From Ignavibacteriota bacterium (GTDB taxonomy: Bacteria; Bacteroidota; Ignavibacteria; Ignavibacteriales; Melioribacteraceae), in assembly GCA_016716225.1 (NCBI GenBank), contig JADJWT010000001.1, positions 124,001 through 188,000 of the forward strand: DNA of 64,000 nucleotides, in the 5' to 3' direction. The notes under the pieces are model-generated. The model was not told the origin of the DNA. It did no database searches and saw only the letters and a list, made by a program, of their open reading frames with translations. Shown piece after piece: positions 29,215 through 38,400 of the stretch; position 1 is the first letter of the stretch, and every line of letters starts with the position of its first letter. The position numbers and the translations under genes are program-made.

Positions 29215-30323
29215 TAACGTATTTTAAATGATGCTAAACTTACAATTGCTAAAATTATTGTAATGATATAAAATCTAATCACAATCTTCGGTTCCGCCCA
29301 TCCCATAAGCTCGTAATGGTGATGAATTGGAGCCATTTTAAAAACTCTTTTTCCTTCACCGGTTTTCTTTTTTGTGTACTTAAAATAAAGTCTCTGAATT
29401 ATCACAGATATAGTTTCTAAGAAAAAAACTCCACCCAATAATGGGATTAGTAATTCCTTTTTTATTAAGATTGCAATAATTCCAAATGCACCGCCAAGCG
29501 CAAGCGAACCTGTATCACCCATAAAAACCTGAGCCGGGTAGAAATTGAACCATAAGAATCCCAAACCTGCGCCAATAAATGCGGCAATAAATACGGTTAG
29601 CTCACCAGAGCCGGGTAAATATATAACGTTCAAATAATCAGCATAAATTCTATTACCTGAAACATAACTCAATACAGCTACTGCAAGCATCACAATTATC
29701 ATTGAGCCAATTGCTAAGCCATCTAATCCATCTGTTAAGTTTACAGCATTTGATGTTGCCGTGATTACAAAAATTACCATTGGTATGTAGAGTAATGAAA
29801 AATCAAAATTTAGATTTTTCATAAACGGTAATGTAGTTTGGGTATTGTATTCACTAAATTCTGGTAAAAAATAAATTACACAACCAACTACTAACCCAAT
29901 TAATATCTGCCCTAATAATTTATATCGTGCAATTAATCCTTTAGATTTCTTCATAACAACTTTCATGTAATCATCAATAAATCCAACTACCCCCAGCCAT
30001 AGTGTACCTAATAAAACAAGTAAAATATATGTGCTAATAATATCGGCCCAAAGAAGTACCGGAACAACAACTGAAAAAATTATAATCACACCACCCATTG
30101 TTGGTGTACCAGCTTTTAATTTGTGAGTTTGAGGTCCAAGCTCTCTTATCGTTTCACCTATTTGTTTTTTTCTTAAATAAGTAATGATTTTTGGACCGAC
30201 ATAAAATGCAAGAAACAAACCTGTAATTGCTGCAAGCGCTGATCTAAAAGATAAAAATTTAAATATCCCAAATCCTGGTGGGGCGTAAAGTTCATTCAAA
30301 TAATTAAAAAGATGATATAACAT
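29214..30323 (-). CDS. mraY: Phospho-N-acetylmuramoyl-pentapeptide transferase
   Basis: A 369-residue polytopic membrane enzyme with about ten helices. HKLKAGTPTMGG near residue 67, NAVNLTDGLDGLAIG near residue 192 (catalytic Asp), FMGDTGSLALGG near residue 275 and the cytoplasmic histidine motif APIHHHYELMGW near residue 332 are all present. It transfers phospho-MurNAc-pentapeptide to undecaprenyl phosphate, making lipid I. It overlaps murF and murD by one base on each side. All key residues that I can check are conserved. Confidence 0.98.
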   Translation of the reverse strand: MLYHLFNYLNELYAPPGFGIFKFLSFRSALAAITGLFLAFYVGPKIITYLRKKQIGETIRELGPQTHKLKAGTPTMGGVIIIFSVVVPVLLWADIISTYILLVLLGTLWLGVVGFIDDYMKVVMKKSKGLIARYKLLGQILIGLVVGCVIYFLPEFSEYNTQTTLPFMKNLNFDFSLLYIPMVIFVITATSNAVNLTDGLDGLAIGSMIIVMLAVAVLSYVSGNRIYADYLNVIYLPGSGELTVFIAAFIGAGLGFLWFNFYPAQVFMGDTGSLALGGAFGIIAILIKKELLIPLLGGVFFLETISVIIQRLYFKYTKKKTGEGKRVFKMAPIHHHYELMGWAEPKIVIRFYIITIILAIVSLASFKIR

Positions 30324-31696
30324 TATGTATTATTCCTTTTAATTGTTTCAACAAATTCTTCCATATGCATTCCTCTTGAACCTTTAACTAAAATTACCGA
30401 ATCATTTACATCATATTTTTCTAAAAACATATTCATTTTTTTTCTATCGTTAAAATGTAATTTGTCAATACCCTTTGATTTTATTGAGGCATTTATGTGT
30501 TTTGTATTTTTCCCAATAGTTGCAATAAAATTAATTTTTGATTTTTCTAATTCTTTAGCGATACTTACGTGAATCTGTTTTGAATTTTTACCCAACTCAA
30601 ACATATCACCTAGAATTAAAATTTTATTTTTTCTTTTTTTATAATTCGATAAAACTTCTAAAGCATTTTTTACGCTTTCCGGATTAGCATTATATGTATC
30701 ATCAATCAAAGTAAAATTTGTGAAGTTAAATTCCTCGAGCCTTCCCTTAACCGGTTTTAATGTTTTAATAGAATTTAGAATTTCAGATTTATTTAAACCC
30801 AATTTCAGGCATACTGTTATTGAGGAAACAAGATTTATAATATTTGATTTACCCAAAAGCGGAATGGTAAATATTAGATTTTTTTTAAATCCTTCAATCT
30901 TAATCTTATATTTTGATTCATCTGAAATCTCGAGAATCTGATAATTTACATAGGAATTATTTTTACCGAATGTAATTGTATTCTTAAATTTCCGAGTTGT
31001 GTTCTTTAAATATTTGTCTTCATTATTTATAAAAATATTTCCATCAGCTCTAGTAAAATCAAATAATTTAACTTTTTCTTCAAAAACTTTTTCCACTGAT
31101 TCCAAATATTCTAAATGTGATGAACCAATATTTGTGATCATTGCATAATTTGGCTGAGCTATTTTTGTAGTATATTCTATTTCACCAAAATGATTTGTGC
31201 CATGCTCTAGAACAATAAAATCATCAGTTTCCGAAGCTGATAAAATTGTTAAAGGAACACCTATATCATTATTATTATTTAGAATTGTTTTGTGTACTTT
31301 GTATTTTGATGAAAGCAAATTCGCAATCATTTCTTTTGTTGAAGTTTTTCCGTTACTGCCGGTAATAGAAATAATTTTTGCGTTTAATTTATTTCGCCAA
31401 ATGTTTGCCAATTCTCCGTAAGCTTTTATTGTATTATTTACTGAAATAATTGGGATATCAATAAAATCAAGTGAAGATAATTTATTACGATTAACAACAA
31501 TTGCAATTGCACCTTTATTTACAGCCTCTTGAATATAATTATGACCATCAAAATTTTTACCCTTAATTGCAACAAACAGCGAATTCTTTTTAATTGTTCT
31601 TGTATCTATAGAAACTGACGTAACAGATTTATATAAGTCAGGATTATAAATTACTGCTGTTGAAAGATTAAATATGTCTTCTAAAGTTATTTTCAT
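30323..31696 (-). CDS. murF: UDP-MurNAc-tripeptide--D-Ala-D-Ala ligase
   Basis: The ATG at 31696 (MKITLEDIF) lies just after the murE stop. An earlier in-frame TTG at 31717 is less likely. This gives 457 residues. VSIDTRTIKKNSLFVAIKG is the MurE/MurF N-terminal substrate domain. ITGSNGKTSTKEMIANLL near residue 110 binds ATP. LEHGTNHFGEI near residue 160 and IDDTYNANPESVKNAL near residue 307 are MurF-specific. It adds D-Ala-D-Ala to complete the stem pentapeptide. No D-alanine ligase is encoded nearby. Confidence 0.96.
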   Translation of the reverse strand: MKITLEDIFNLSTAVIYNPDLYKSVTSVSIDTRTIKKNSLFVAIKGKNFDGHNYIQEAVNKGAIAIVVNRNKLSSLDFIDIPIISVNNTIKAYGELANIWRNKLNAKIISITGSNGKTSTKEMIANLLSSKYKVHKTILNNNNDIGVPLTILSASETDDFIVLEHGTNHFGEIEYTTKIAQPNYAMITNIGSSHLEYLESVEKVFEEKVKLFDFTRADGNIFINNEDKYLKNTTRKFKNTITFGKNNSYVNYQILEISDESKYKIKIEGFKKNLIFTIPLLGKSNIINLVSSITVCLKLGLNKSEILNSIKTLKPVKGRLEEFNFTNFTLIDDTYNANPESVKNALEVLSNYKKRKNKILILGDMFELGKNSKQIHVSIAKELEKSKINFIATIGKNTKHINASIKSKGIDKLHFNDRKKMNMFLEKYDVNDSVILVKGSRGMHMEEFVETIKRNNT

Positions 31697-31697
31697 T

Positions 31698-33161
31698 TTA
31701 TAAATATTTTTCCGCAATTTCTTTATCAGAGAAATAATTTCTTACCCCTTTTATTTCTTGATAATTTTCATGACCTTTTCCAGCAATTAAAATTACAGCA
31801 TCATCTTCACTTTCTATAATAGCTGATTTTATTGCACTTTCTCTATCTTCTATTACTTTAAAATTTTTTGAATTTAAATTTGAAGTTATGTCTTGAATTA
31901 TATCATATGGATTTTCACTTCTAGGATTATCTGAAGTTACATACACAAATTTGCTATTATTAACTGCAATTTTCCCCATAATAGGTCTTTTTGTTTTGTC
32001 TCTATCTCCACCGCATCCGAATACTGTATAAATTGGTCTATCATTTTTAACAATGTGTTTTATAGCTTCTAATGCTTGATGCAAACTATCCGCAGTATGC
32101 GAATAATCTATAATTACTTTTTTCTTATTTGAAGAAATAACTTCAAATCTTCCCGGGACTTGTTTTGTTGAAAAAATTCCCTCAACCGATTTTTCAATTG
32201 AAATATTTGAATATACTGCTGCTCCTATTGCTGCAACGGCATTATATGCATTAAACTTTCCAATTAATTTTGTTTCAACATTGTAACTTTTATTTTGATA
32301 ATTTAAATCGAATTTCGTTCCATTAAGATAATATTCAAGATTGGAAATTTTAAAATCAGAATCTTCATTTAATGAATACGATATTTTTTGAACTGTTGTA
32401 TCTGACAATAATTTCGAACTATTTTGGTCATCACTGTTATAAATAATTTTTGCATCACTTTTCAATGAAGTAAAAAATTTCTTTTTTGCTGCTAAATAAT
32501 TTTCAAAAGTTTTGTGATAATCCAAATGATCTGAAGTTATATTTGTAAATACACCAATATTAAAATCAAGATTAGAAATTCTTTCCATTTCAACCGCATG
32601 CGAAGAAACTTCCATAACACAATTTGAGCATTTTGCTTTTATCATTTCACTCAATAATTCATTAATTATATGCGATTCCGGAGTTGTTAATTTTGTTGGA
32701 ATTTCTATATCAGCAATTAGATTTTTATTCGTTCCTATTAATCCGGATTTCAATCCCGAATTATCAAAAATATTCTTCAAGAAATATGATGTTGTAGTTT
32801 TCCCTTTTGTTCCGGTTATTCCAACTAAGTTTAACTGAGATGAAGGGTTTCCATAATATGCGCTTGATATTTGTGCAAGAGCAATTCTTGCATTATTAAC
32901 CAATATTTTTACAATATTGTTACTTGTTAATAATCTATCATTATTCACATTTTCATCGTCAACAACAACAGCCGAAACTCCATTACTAACTGCTTGCTGA
33001 ATAAATTTGTGTCCGTCGGTTTTCAAACCCTTTAAAGCAAAAAATATTGATCCCTTTACAGCTTCCCGAGAATCAATTGTAATTTTATTTATTTCAACAA
33101 CTTCCGGATTGCCAATAACTTGTATAACGGAAACATTATTTAAAATTTTACCTAAAAACAT
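31698..33161 (-). CDS. murE: UDP-MurNAc-L-Ala-D-Glu--meso-diaminopimelate ligase
   Basis: A 487-residue Mur ligase. TIDSREAVKGSIFFALKG near residue 28 is the uridine-binding domain. GITGTKGKTTTSYFL near residue 113 is the P-loop. The specificity motif TSDNPRSENP near residue 408 has the DNPR signature of enzymes that add meso-diaminopimelate rather than lysine, so this organism should have DAP-type peptidoglycan. IDYSHTADSLHQAL near residue 350 holds other catalytic contacts. It directly follows ftsI, with one base between stop and start. Confidence 0.97.
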   Translation of the reverse strand: MFLGKILNNVSVIQVIGNPEVVEINKITIDSREAVKGSIFFALKGLKTDGHKFIQQAVSNGVSAVVVDDENVNNDRLLTSNNIVKILVNNARIALAQISSAYYGNPSSQLNLVGITGTKGKTTTSYFLKNIFDNSGLKSGLIGTNKNLIADIEIPTKLTTPESHIINELLSEMIKAKCSNCVMEVSSHAVEMERISNLDFNIGVFTNITSDHLDYHKTFENYLAAKKKFFTSLKSDAKIIYNSDDQNSSKLLSDTTVQKISYSLNEDSDFKISNLEYYLNGTKFDLNYQNKSYNVETKLIGKFNAYNAVAAIGAAVYSNISIEKSVEGIFSTKQVPGRFEVISSNKKKVIIDYSHTADSLHQALEAIKHIVKNDRPIYTVFGCGGDRDKTKRPIMGKIAVNNSKFVYVTSDNPRSENPYDIIQDITSNLNSKNFKVIEDRESAIKSAIIESEDDAVILIAGKGHENYQEIKGVRNYFSDKEIAEKYL

Positions 33162-35168
33162 TTAGTTCTTATCCACTGATGTAGATGAGCAAATTAATTT
33201 GCATTCGGTTTTGGAAGAAATAGAACTTCCCGGTTTAATACTCTGATTTAAAATTCTTCCATTCCCTTCAATTGTATATTTAATATTCATTTCACTTAAT
33301 ATTGATACAGCTTCTCTAATTGTTTTATTTACTAAGTTTGGCATAATATTTTTTCTAATTTTTTGCTTTGGTTCAGCTTTTGAATTTTTATCAGAAACAT
33401 TCGCAAACGAAGTTTCATTATCTCTTTCATCAATTATGTTCACTTCGGTCATTAAATTTTGAATAAGTTCATTTCTTTCAATTTTGTTTTTGTTTCGCTG
33501 AATAGTAAAATCAGTTTCAAGAATTTTTGATGTTACATTTTTAAATATTGGTGCAGCAGCTTGTCCGCCATATCTGCCAACTTGTGGAGCATCAAGCAAA
33601 ATAAAACAAATTACTTTTGGATCTTCAACCGGAAAGAAACCGATAAACGATGAATTGTATTCCCAACTTGAATATCTACCATTTACTAATTTTTGTGCTG
33701 TTCCGGTTTTTCCCCCAACAAAGACATTATCTTGTCTTGCATTTGATCCGGTGCCGTTTTCAACTACACCAAGCATAATGTCCTTCATTCTATCTGAAGT
33801 TTCTTTACTAATAACTCTTCTAATTTTATTTGTTTCAAATTCTTCTTCGATTTCACCATTTGGTGTTAAAATTTTCTTTAGCATAAATGGTTGAAGCAGA
33901 TTTCCGCCGTTTATAATTGCAGAGTAAGCCATAATCATTTGAATTGGTGTAACTGAAATTTCATATCCGTGAGACATGAATGCTTTACTAATTTTTGAAT
34001 ACTGATTAGGTTTTTTAAGACTTCCTCTTGTTTCACCCAATAAATCAATTGAAGTAAAATTACCGAAGCCAAAATCTCTTAGCCCTTTATAGAAATCATC
34101 ATCATCAATTTTCTCACTTAACTTAACCATACCAATATTGCTGGATTGCTCCAGTACACCTCTAACTGTCAGCGAAGAAAATTCATGAGTATCACTAATT
34201 AATGCACCTTTAATTCTAAATTTTCCGTTTTCAGTATTTACTATATTATTTTCTTGTACTAAATCTTCATCAAGTAGTATTGCCATTACTATTGATTTCA
34301 TTGTAGAACCGGGTTCATAAGTATCAGTTAATGCACGATTTCTTCTCGAAAAATCATCATAAGTATTATATTCATTTGGGTCATAATCCGGAACATTTGC
34401 CATTGCCAAAATTTCACCGGTTTGCGGATTTGCAATTATACCGATTCCGGATTTTGCTTTATAGAGTGTAACTCCGTTGGTTAATTCAGTTACTAAAATT
34501 TTCTGATAAACTTTATCAATTGTAAGCTGGAAAGAATAACCCGGTGTTGGCGAAACTGATTCATCATAATTTATTGATACTGTTTTTCCAATTGCATCAT
34601 TTTCAATATGAAGTTCGCCGTCAATTCCTCTTAATTGTTCATTGTACATTTTCTCCAAGCCAGCTAAGCCTTCGGATTGCTTATCAACATAACCTAAAAT
34701 ATGAGAAGTAATATTTTTATATGGATAAACTCTTGTATAATCTTCAACTTTAAAAAATCCGTCAACAACAAAATTGTTTAGCAATAGTGATTTATCTTTT
34801 GGAATTTTTTTCTCAAGACAAATATTACCCTTGCTGTTATTTATCATTCGAATATATTTATTTGCATCTGTTTTAAAAATAACTGCAAGTTCCTTAGCAA
34901 CTTTAATTTTGCTTTTTGGTCTTTTCTTAAGCATTCTTGTATCTGCAAATAAGGAAACATCATCTTTTGTGTATGCTAAAATTTCCTTATTTCTATCATA
35001 GATAATTCCGCGTTCTGCTTTTACAACATGAATTCTATTCTGCTGTTTATCGGCTTTAGCTTTATAAGTTGTGTGTTCACCAATCTGAACGCTAAACAAT
35101 TTTATAACTAATCCAACAAAAGCAATTAGTACAAAAATCAATATGAGTAAGGCTCTATTGTTATTCAT
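33162..35168 (-). CDS. ftsI: Septal class B penicillin-binding protein with PASTA domain
   Basis: Start chosen at the ATG at 35168, overlapping the ftsL-like stop; an earlier in-frame TTG (35201) is less plausible. The product is about 668 residues: one N-terminal helix (ALLILIFVLIAFVGLVI), a dimerisation domain starting AERGIIYDRNKEILA, and a transpeptidase domain with the catalytic PGSTMKS, SSNIG and GGKTGTAQ motifs. A C-terminal PASTA domain (NIMPNLVNKTIREAVSIL) follows. It cross-links septal peptidoglycan with FtsW. A PASTA tail on FtsI is common in this part of the tree and not unusual. It is 679 residues if the TTG start is used. Confidence 0.95.
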   Translation of the reverse strand: MNNNRALLILIFVLIAFVGLVIKLFSVQIGEHTTYKAKADKQQNRIHVVKAERGIIYDRNKEILAYTKDDVSLFADTRMLKKRPKSKIKVAKELAVIFKTDANKYIRMINNSKGNICLEKKIPKDKSLLLNNFVVDGFFKVEDYTRVYPYKNITSHILGYVDKQSEGLAGLEKMYNEQLRGIDGELHIENDAIGKTVSINYDESVSPTPGYSFQLTIDKVYQKILVTELTNGVTLYKAKSGIGIIANPQTGEILAMANVPDYDPNEYNTYDDFSRRNRALTDTYEPGSTMKSIVMAILLDEDLVQENNIVNTENGKFRIKGALISDTHEFSSLTVRGVLEQSSNIGMVKLSEKIDDDDFYKGLRDFGFGNFTSIDLLGETRGSLKKPNQYSKISKAFMSHGYEISVTPIQMIMAYSAIINGGNLLQPFMLKKILTPNGEIEEEFETNKIRRVISKETSDRMKDIMLGVVENGTGSNARQDNVFVGGKTGTAQKLVNGRYSSWEYNSSFIGFFPVEDPKVICFILLDAPQVGRYGGQAAAPIFKNVTSKILETDFTIQRNKNKIERNELIQNLMTEVNIIDERDNETSFANVSDKNSKAEPKQKIRKNIMPNLVNKTIREAVSILSEMNIKYTIEGNGRILNQSIKPGSSISSKTECKLICSSTSVDKN

Positions 35169-35442
35169 ACTTTTTACTAACAAATTTTTTAATATTTTCA
35201 ATTTGGTTTTTGCTTATGGAAATTTTGCTAAGATTATCAATTCTTATTAAAGCAAATTTATCTTTTGCTTTTTGTACAACTTCATCTTCCGAGGTTAGTC
35301 TTTGCAATTCAACTCTTTTTATTTCTAACTTATTTTCCTTTTCTCTTAATTCTTCCAATTTAAAATTCTTGAATGCATTTAAATTTTTTATTTCCTTTAT
35401 TGTAAACATGTATATGAAAAGAAGCGGTGCTATTGTAAACAC
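35161..35442 (-). CDS. FtsL-like divisome protein, start uncertain
   Basis: A 93-residue product if started at the GTG at 35442. A hydrophobic segment (TIAPLLFIYMF) is followed by a heptad-patterned, charged coiled coil (FKLEELREKENKLEIKRVELQRL), the FtsL/DivIC layout. It sits between rsmH and ftsI, the standard ftsL slot. With the GTG start the membrane helix is cut short. The same frame continues upstream as SKNITKGGNRFFKNVFVVV, which would complete the helix, but contains no ATG, GTG or TTG before an in-frame stop inside rsmH. A rare start such as ATT or ATA may be used. FtsL identity is by position and shape. Confidence 0.75.
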   Translation of the reverse strand: MFTIAPLLFIYMFTIKEIKNLNAFKNFKLEELREKENKLEIKRVELQRLTSEDEVVQKAKDKFALIRIDNLSKISISKNQIENIKKFVSKKYE

Positions 35443-35483
35443 AACAACAAAAACATTCTTAAAAAATCTGTTTCCACCTTTAG

Positions 35484-36404
35484 TTATATTTTTTGAGCTG
35501 CTCTTAATTTTGCACTCCGCGATCTTGGATTATTTTTAATTTCAATTTCACTTGCAACAATTGGTTTTCTTGTTATTATTTGGAGTCGGCTTTTTTTATC
35601 ACAAATGCAAACCGGAACTTCGGGCGGACAAATACAGCTTAACGATTCATATTTAAAAAAATCCTTTACAATTCTATCTTCTAAAGAATGATAGGATAGA
35701 ATTACAATTCTTCCGCCATCTTTTAATAGTTCAACAGATTTTTCTAAATATAATTTAAGTTCTTCAAGTTCATTATTTACATAAATTCTTAATGCCTGAA
35801 AAACTCTAGATAGAGTTTTATTCAAATTTTTAACCGGAACGATTTTCTGAATAATTTCTTTTAACTGAATAGTTGTTTTAATAAACTTTTTTTTCCTTTC
35901 AGCCAAAATTTCTCGAGCAATTTTTCTTGAATTTTTCTCTTCACCATATTTGTAAATAACATCCGCAATTTCATTTTGATCTGCAGAATTAATAAACTTA
36001 TAAGCCGGCTCACCAATTGATTTGTTCATTCGCAAATCAAGATCAGCTTCTTCTCTGTATGTAAATCCGGAATCTGCGTTATCAAATTGAAAAGATGAAA
36101 CTCCTAAATCAGCAAAAATTCCATCGTAACCATTTATTCCCTCAAGGAGAGAAATATTTTTTATTTCTGTAAAACTTGAGTTATAAATTGTAATTCGCTT
36201 ATCATCTGAAAATAAATTTTCACAATAATTTATTGCTGCAGCATCTTTATCTGTTGCAATTATTTTTGAATTGCTATCAAGTTGTTTTAAAAAATTTGAA
36301 GAATGTCCGCCAAAACCGAGAGTGCCGTCAAAGTATGTGCCCGAATTATTTTTGATAAGAAGTTCTGTTGTTTCACTCAACATAACCGGCACATGGTAAG
36401 CCAT
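35484..36404 (-). CDS. rsmH: 16S rRNA (cytosine-1402-N4)-methyltransferase
   Basis: A 306-residue SAM-dependent methyltransferase (MraW). VPVMLSETTELL opens the protein. FDGTLGFGGHSSNFL near residue 24 is the SAM-binding motif. DLGVSSFQFDNADSGFTYR near residue 98 and LDLRMN near residue 122 are RsmH signatures. SRVFQALRIYVNNELEEL near residue 208 and ILSYHSLEDRIVKDFF near residue 240 complete the conserved set. It methylates N4 of C1402 in the ribosomal P site. It starts three bases after mraZ, the canonical head of dcw clusters. Confidence 0.97.
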   Translation of the reverse strand: MAYHVPVMLSETTELLIKNNSGTYFDGTLGFGGHSSNFLKQLDSNSKIIATDKDAAAINYCENLFSDDKRITIYNSSFTEIKNISLLEGINGYDGIFADLGVSSFQFDNADSGFTYREEADLDLRMNKSIGEPAYKFINSADQNEIADVIYKYGEEKNSRKIAREILAERKKKFIKTTIQLKEIIQKIVPVKNLNKTLSRVFQALRIYVNNELEELKLYLEKSVELLKDGGRIVILSYHSLEDRIVKDFFKYESLSCICPPEVPVCICDKKSRLQIITRKPIVASEIEIKNNPRSRSAKLRAAQKI

Positions 36405-36407
36405 ACG

Positions 36408-36848
36408 TCAAGCACCCATAACTTTTTTGGCTATTTCTTCAAAGGATAGCTCGCTGGTTTTTAAGTATTCTTCGTAGATTTTTGGATTCCAAATCTCAAT
36501 TCTTTTAATTGCACCAAGAATAAGAACATCTTTATCAATTTGAGCATATTCTATTAAATTTTTAGGAATTAACAATCTGGCTTGAGTATCAAGTTTATCT
36601 TCTGCCGCTTGCTGTAAAAACATTCTTAAGAAAAGTGCTTCATTTGGTTCAAAACTATTTAAATTTTTAAGTTTTTCATGAACCAATTCTTCCCACAAAT
36701 TCATTGGATAAATATCAATACATTTTGCCGTTCCCCTTGTCATTACAAAGGAATCATTTGCTTTAGGATCCATAAATTTCCTCAATTTAGCAGGAATGCT
36801 AATTCTTCCTTTTGTGTCAATTGAGTAATTAAAACTTCCTAAAAACAT
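36408..36848 (-). CDS. mraZ: Transcriptional regulator MraZ
   Basis: A 146-residue protein with two SpoVT-AbrB folds. The first reads LGSFNYSIDTKGRISIPAKLR (residues 3-23) and the second QARLLIPKNLIEYA near residue 90, each containing the D-x-K/Q-x-R motif that contacts DNA. MraZ oligomers bind repeats in front of the dcw cluster and repress it. It is the first gene of the cluster, and AGGAT precedes its ATG. The length fits the family. Direct operator repeats upstream are not convincing. Confidence 0.95.
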   Translation of the reverse strand: MFLGSFNYSIDTKGRISIPAKLRKFMDPKANDSFVMTRGTAKCIDIYPMNLWEELVHEKLKNLNSFEPNEALFLRMFLQQAAEDKLDTQARLLIPKNLIEYAQIDKDVLILGAIKRIEIWNPKIYEEYLKTSELSFEEIAKKVMGA

Positions 36849-37348
36849 TTATTTATCCTATCATTTGGGAATATTAAACACTTTTACCCACTACAAGAAA
36901 AATAATGCTTTATTAGTTCAAAAGTCAAGTTTTTTTTACCACTTATCTAATAATTTAAGAAATAATTATTATAATGAAATTTGACGAATTGTATCCAAAA
37001 TTTATCTTTAGTTTTATGTTTTGGATAATTAGTCTTAAATAAGCAGCTATTGATTTCTATAGAAAAAGTATGAAACTCTTGTAGGATAAAGTCTGATATT
37101 TGATTTGAGCAATTTAAAATATCATTGCACTAAAATTTTCTCTAAAATTTCAATATTTGAAAAAAAAAATAATTTTAAATGGAATGAGTTACAATGAAAA
37201 AGTAGATTTTTTTTGGATTTAATAATTTTGCTTTAAAATAAATCAAAATCTATGAAAACTTTTAATTTGTTTTAACAAATTACTCAATGTAAGTAAGTTT
37301 TAAATACTTACATTGACATTCAAAATTCTTATCAAATTAAATAATCGT
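36849..37348. other. Intergenic region upstream of mraZ with two palindromes
   Basis: About 500 bases of very AT-rich DNA. The right end holds two adjacent perfect palindromes described separately at 37264-37316. The mraZ promoter should lie near 36850-36950, but no clear box is seen. No reading frame of substance or RNA gene is recognised. Confidence 0.5.
37264..37316. repeat. Two adjacent perfect palindromes
   Basis: AATTTGTT/AACAAATT (37264-37281, 2-base spacer) is followed directly by a 12-bp perfect stem TCAATGTAAGTA/TACTTACATTGA (37284-37316, 9-base loop). The position is 33 bases past the stop of the barrel-like gene, so they may end its transcript, but they lack a GC-rich stem and may instead be protein-binding sites. 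Confidence 0.65.
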
Positions 37349-38050
37349 CTATTCTAAATTTGTAATATTTAGATTGATAATTACCCCAATATGAAATGAT
37401 AGAAAATCAGTTTTTGATTTTTGTGTTTCAAAAATTGGATTTCCGCTTTGATCAATTCCTATTAAACTTTCTTCTGTAAGATATTCAGCTTCTGTTCCAA
37501 ATAAATATCTTGATTTGAAATCCAAAAATATTGCATCAACATTTTCTAATTCTCCAGCAATTTTAAATTGCAATCCAACACCCCCGCCGTAATTCCATGT
37601 GAAATCATCAAAATTTGTTGAACTTGCAATATCTTCTTCTTCATAATCTGCTTTAACAGAAGATTGTGTAAAAATATATGAACCTCCAAATAAGCCTTCT
37701 GCATAAGGGCGAATTGTTCCAAAGAATGGACTTACCTGCATTAAAACATGAAAATTTGCAAGACTGTTTGTTCTGCTTAAATTTAAATAAACACCGGGAA
37801 ATCCAATCCAGGGTTTGCGTTCATCAACTTGACCGTATACTAAGTAACCTAAATCTAACCCAATTGTATAAGGCATTTCTTCGGAAGGAGCCCAAAAAGT
37901 TCCTTGTATTTGTCCGCCAAATCCCATTCTATCAACATTTGATCTGAATTCACCTTGCGGATAACCGAACATAAAACTTAACCCAAATTGCTGAGAATAG
38001 TTTGTTGAATAAAATGCAATTAAAAAAAGGATTGTTAATAATTTTTTCAA
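37349..38050 (-). CDS. Secreted beta-barrel-like protein of unknown function
   Basis: A 233-residue protein with a signal peptide (KKLLTILFLIAFYSTNYSQ). Amphipathic beta strands follow, rich in Gly, Tyr and Phe (SFMFGYPQGEF, YTIGLDLGYLVYGQ, WNYGGGVGLQFKI, FLSFHIGVIINLNI). This fits a small outer-membrane barrel of the OmpA-barrel/porin-like kind seen widely in Bacteroidota. It is a single-gene unit with a palindromic element after its stop. I do not recognise a specific family. Confidence 0.6.
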   Translation of the reverse strand: MKKLLTILFLIAFYSTNYSQQFGLSFMFGYPQGEFRSNVDRMGFGGQIQGTFWAPSEEMPYTIGLDLGYLVYGQVDERKPWIGFPGVYLNLSRTNSLANFHVLMQVSPFFGTIRPYAEGLFGGSYIFTQSSVKADYEEEDIASSTNFDDFTWNYGGGVGLQFKIAGELENVDAIFLDFKSRYLFGTEAEYLTEESLIGIDQSGNPIFETQKSKTDFLSFHIGVIINLNITNLE

Positions 38051-38400
38051 GTTTCCCCCTTAAATTTATTTCTTCAATAGACGTTTTGAAATTTAAATAG
38101 ATTCGTACAATGTTTAAAAAATCAATACTGGTTTAAAATAATTCACTTAAATTCAATTTTCAATTTTATAAATAACTTTTTATAAAACTCAGATGACCCT
38201 AATTCGGAGTTAGTAAATTTTTGGAAATTTCGATTAACTTACGATTCTAAGAATGAAAATAATTCGTTTAGTTAACTAGATTTACTTATTTTAATTGCAC
38301 TGTTACTATCGGCTGGTGTGCTTATCAAAATTCCAAATATTTTTCCGCAAATTATATTGAGTCTATCTTTTTAGTGATTCGAATATACTTTCACAATTTT
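38051..38400. other. Intergenic region between two secreted-protein genes
   Basis: About 350 bases of AT-rich DNA. It should contain the promoter of the barrel-like gene and the 3' end of the glycoside hydrolase transcript. I see no strong hairpin, repeat or reading frame. Confidence 0.4.

Noticed and set aside
36879..36892. MraZ operator repeats (AGTGGG and AGTG ten bases apart on the minus strand)
   Set aside because: Only one box is a good match to the TGGG core and the third expected repeat is absent, so it is not separable from chance.
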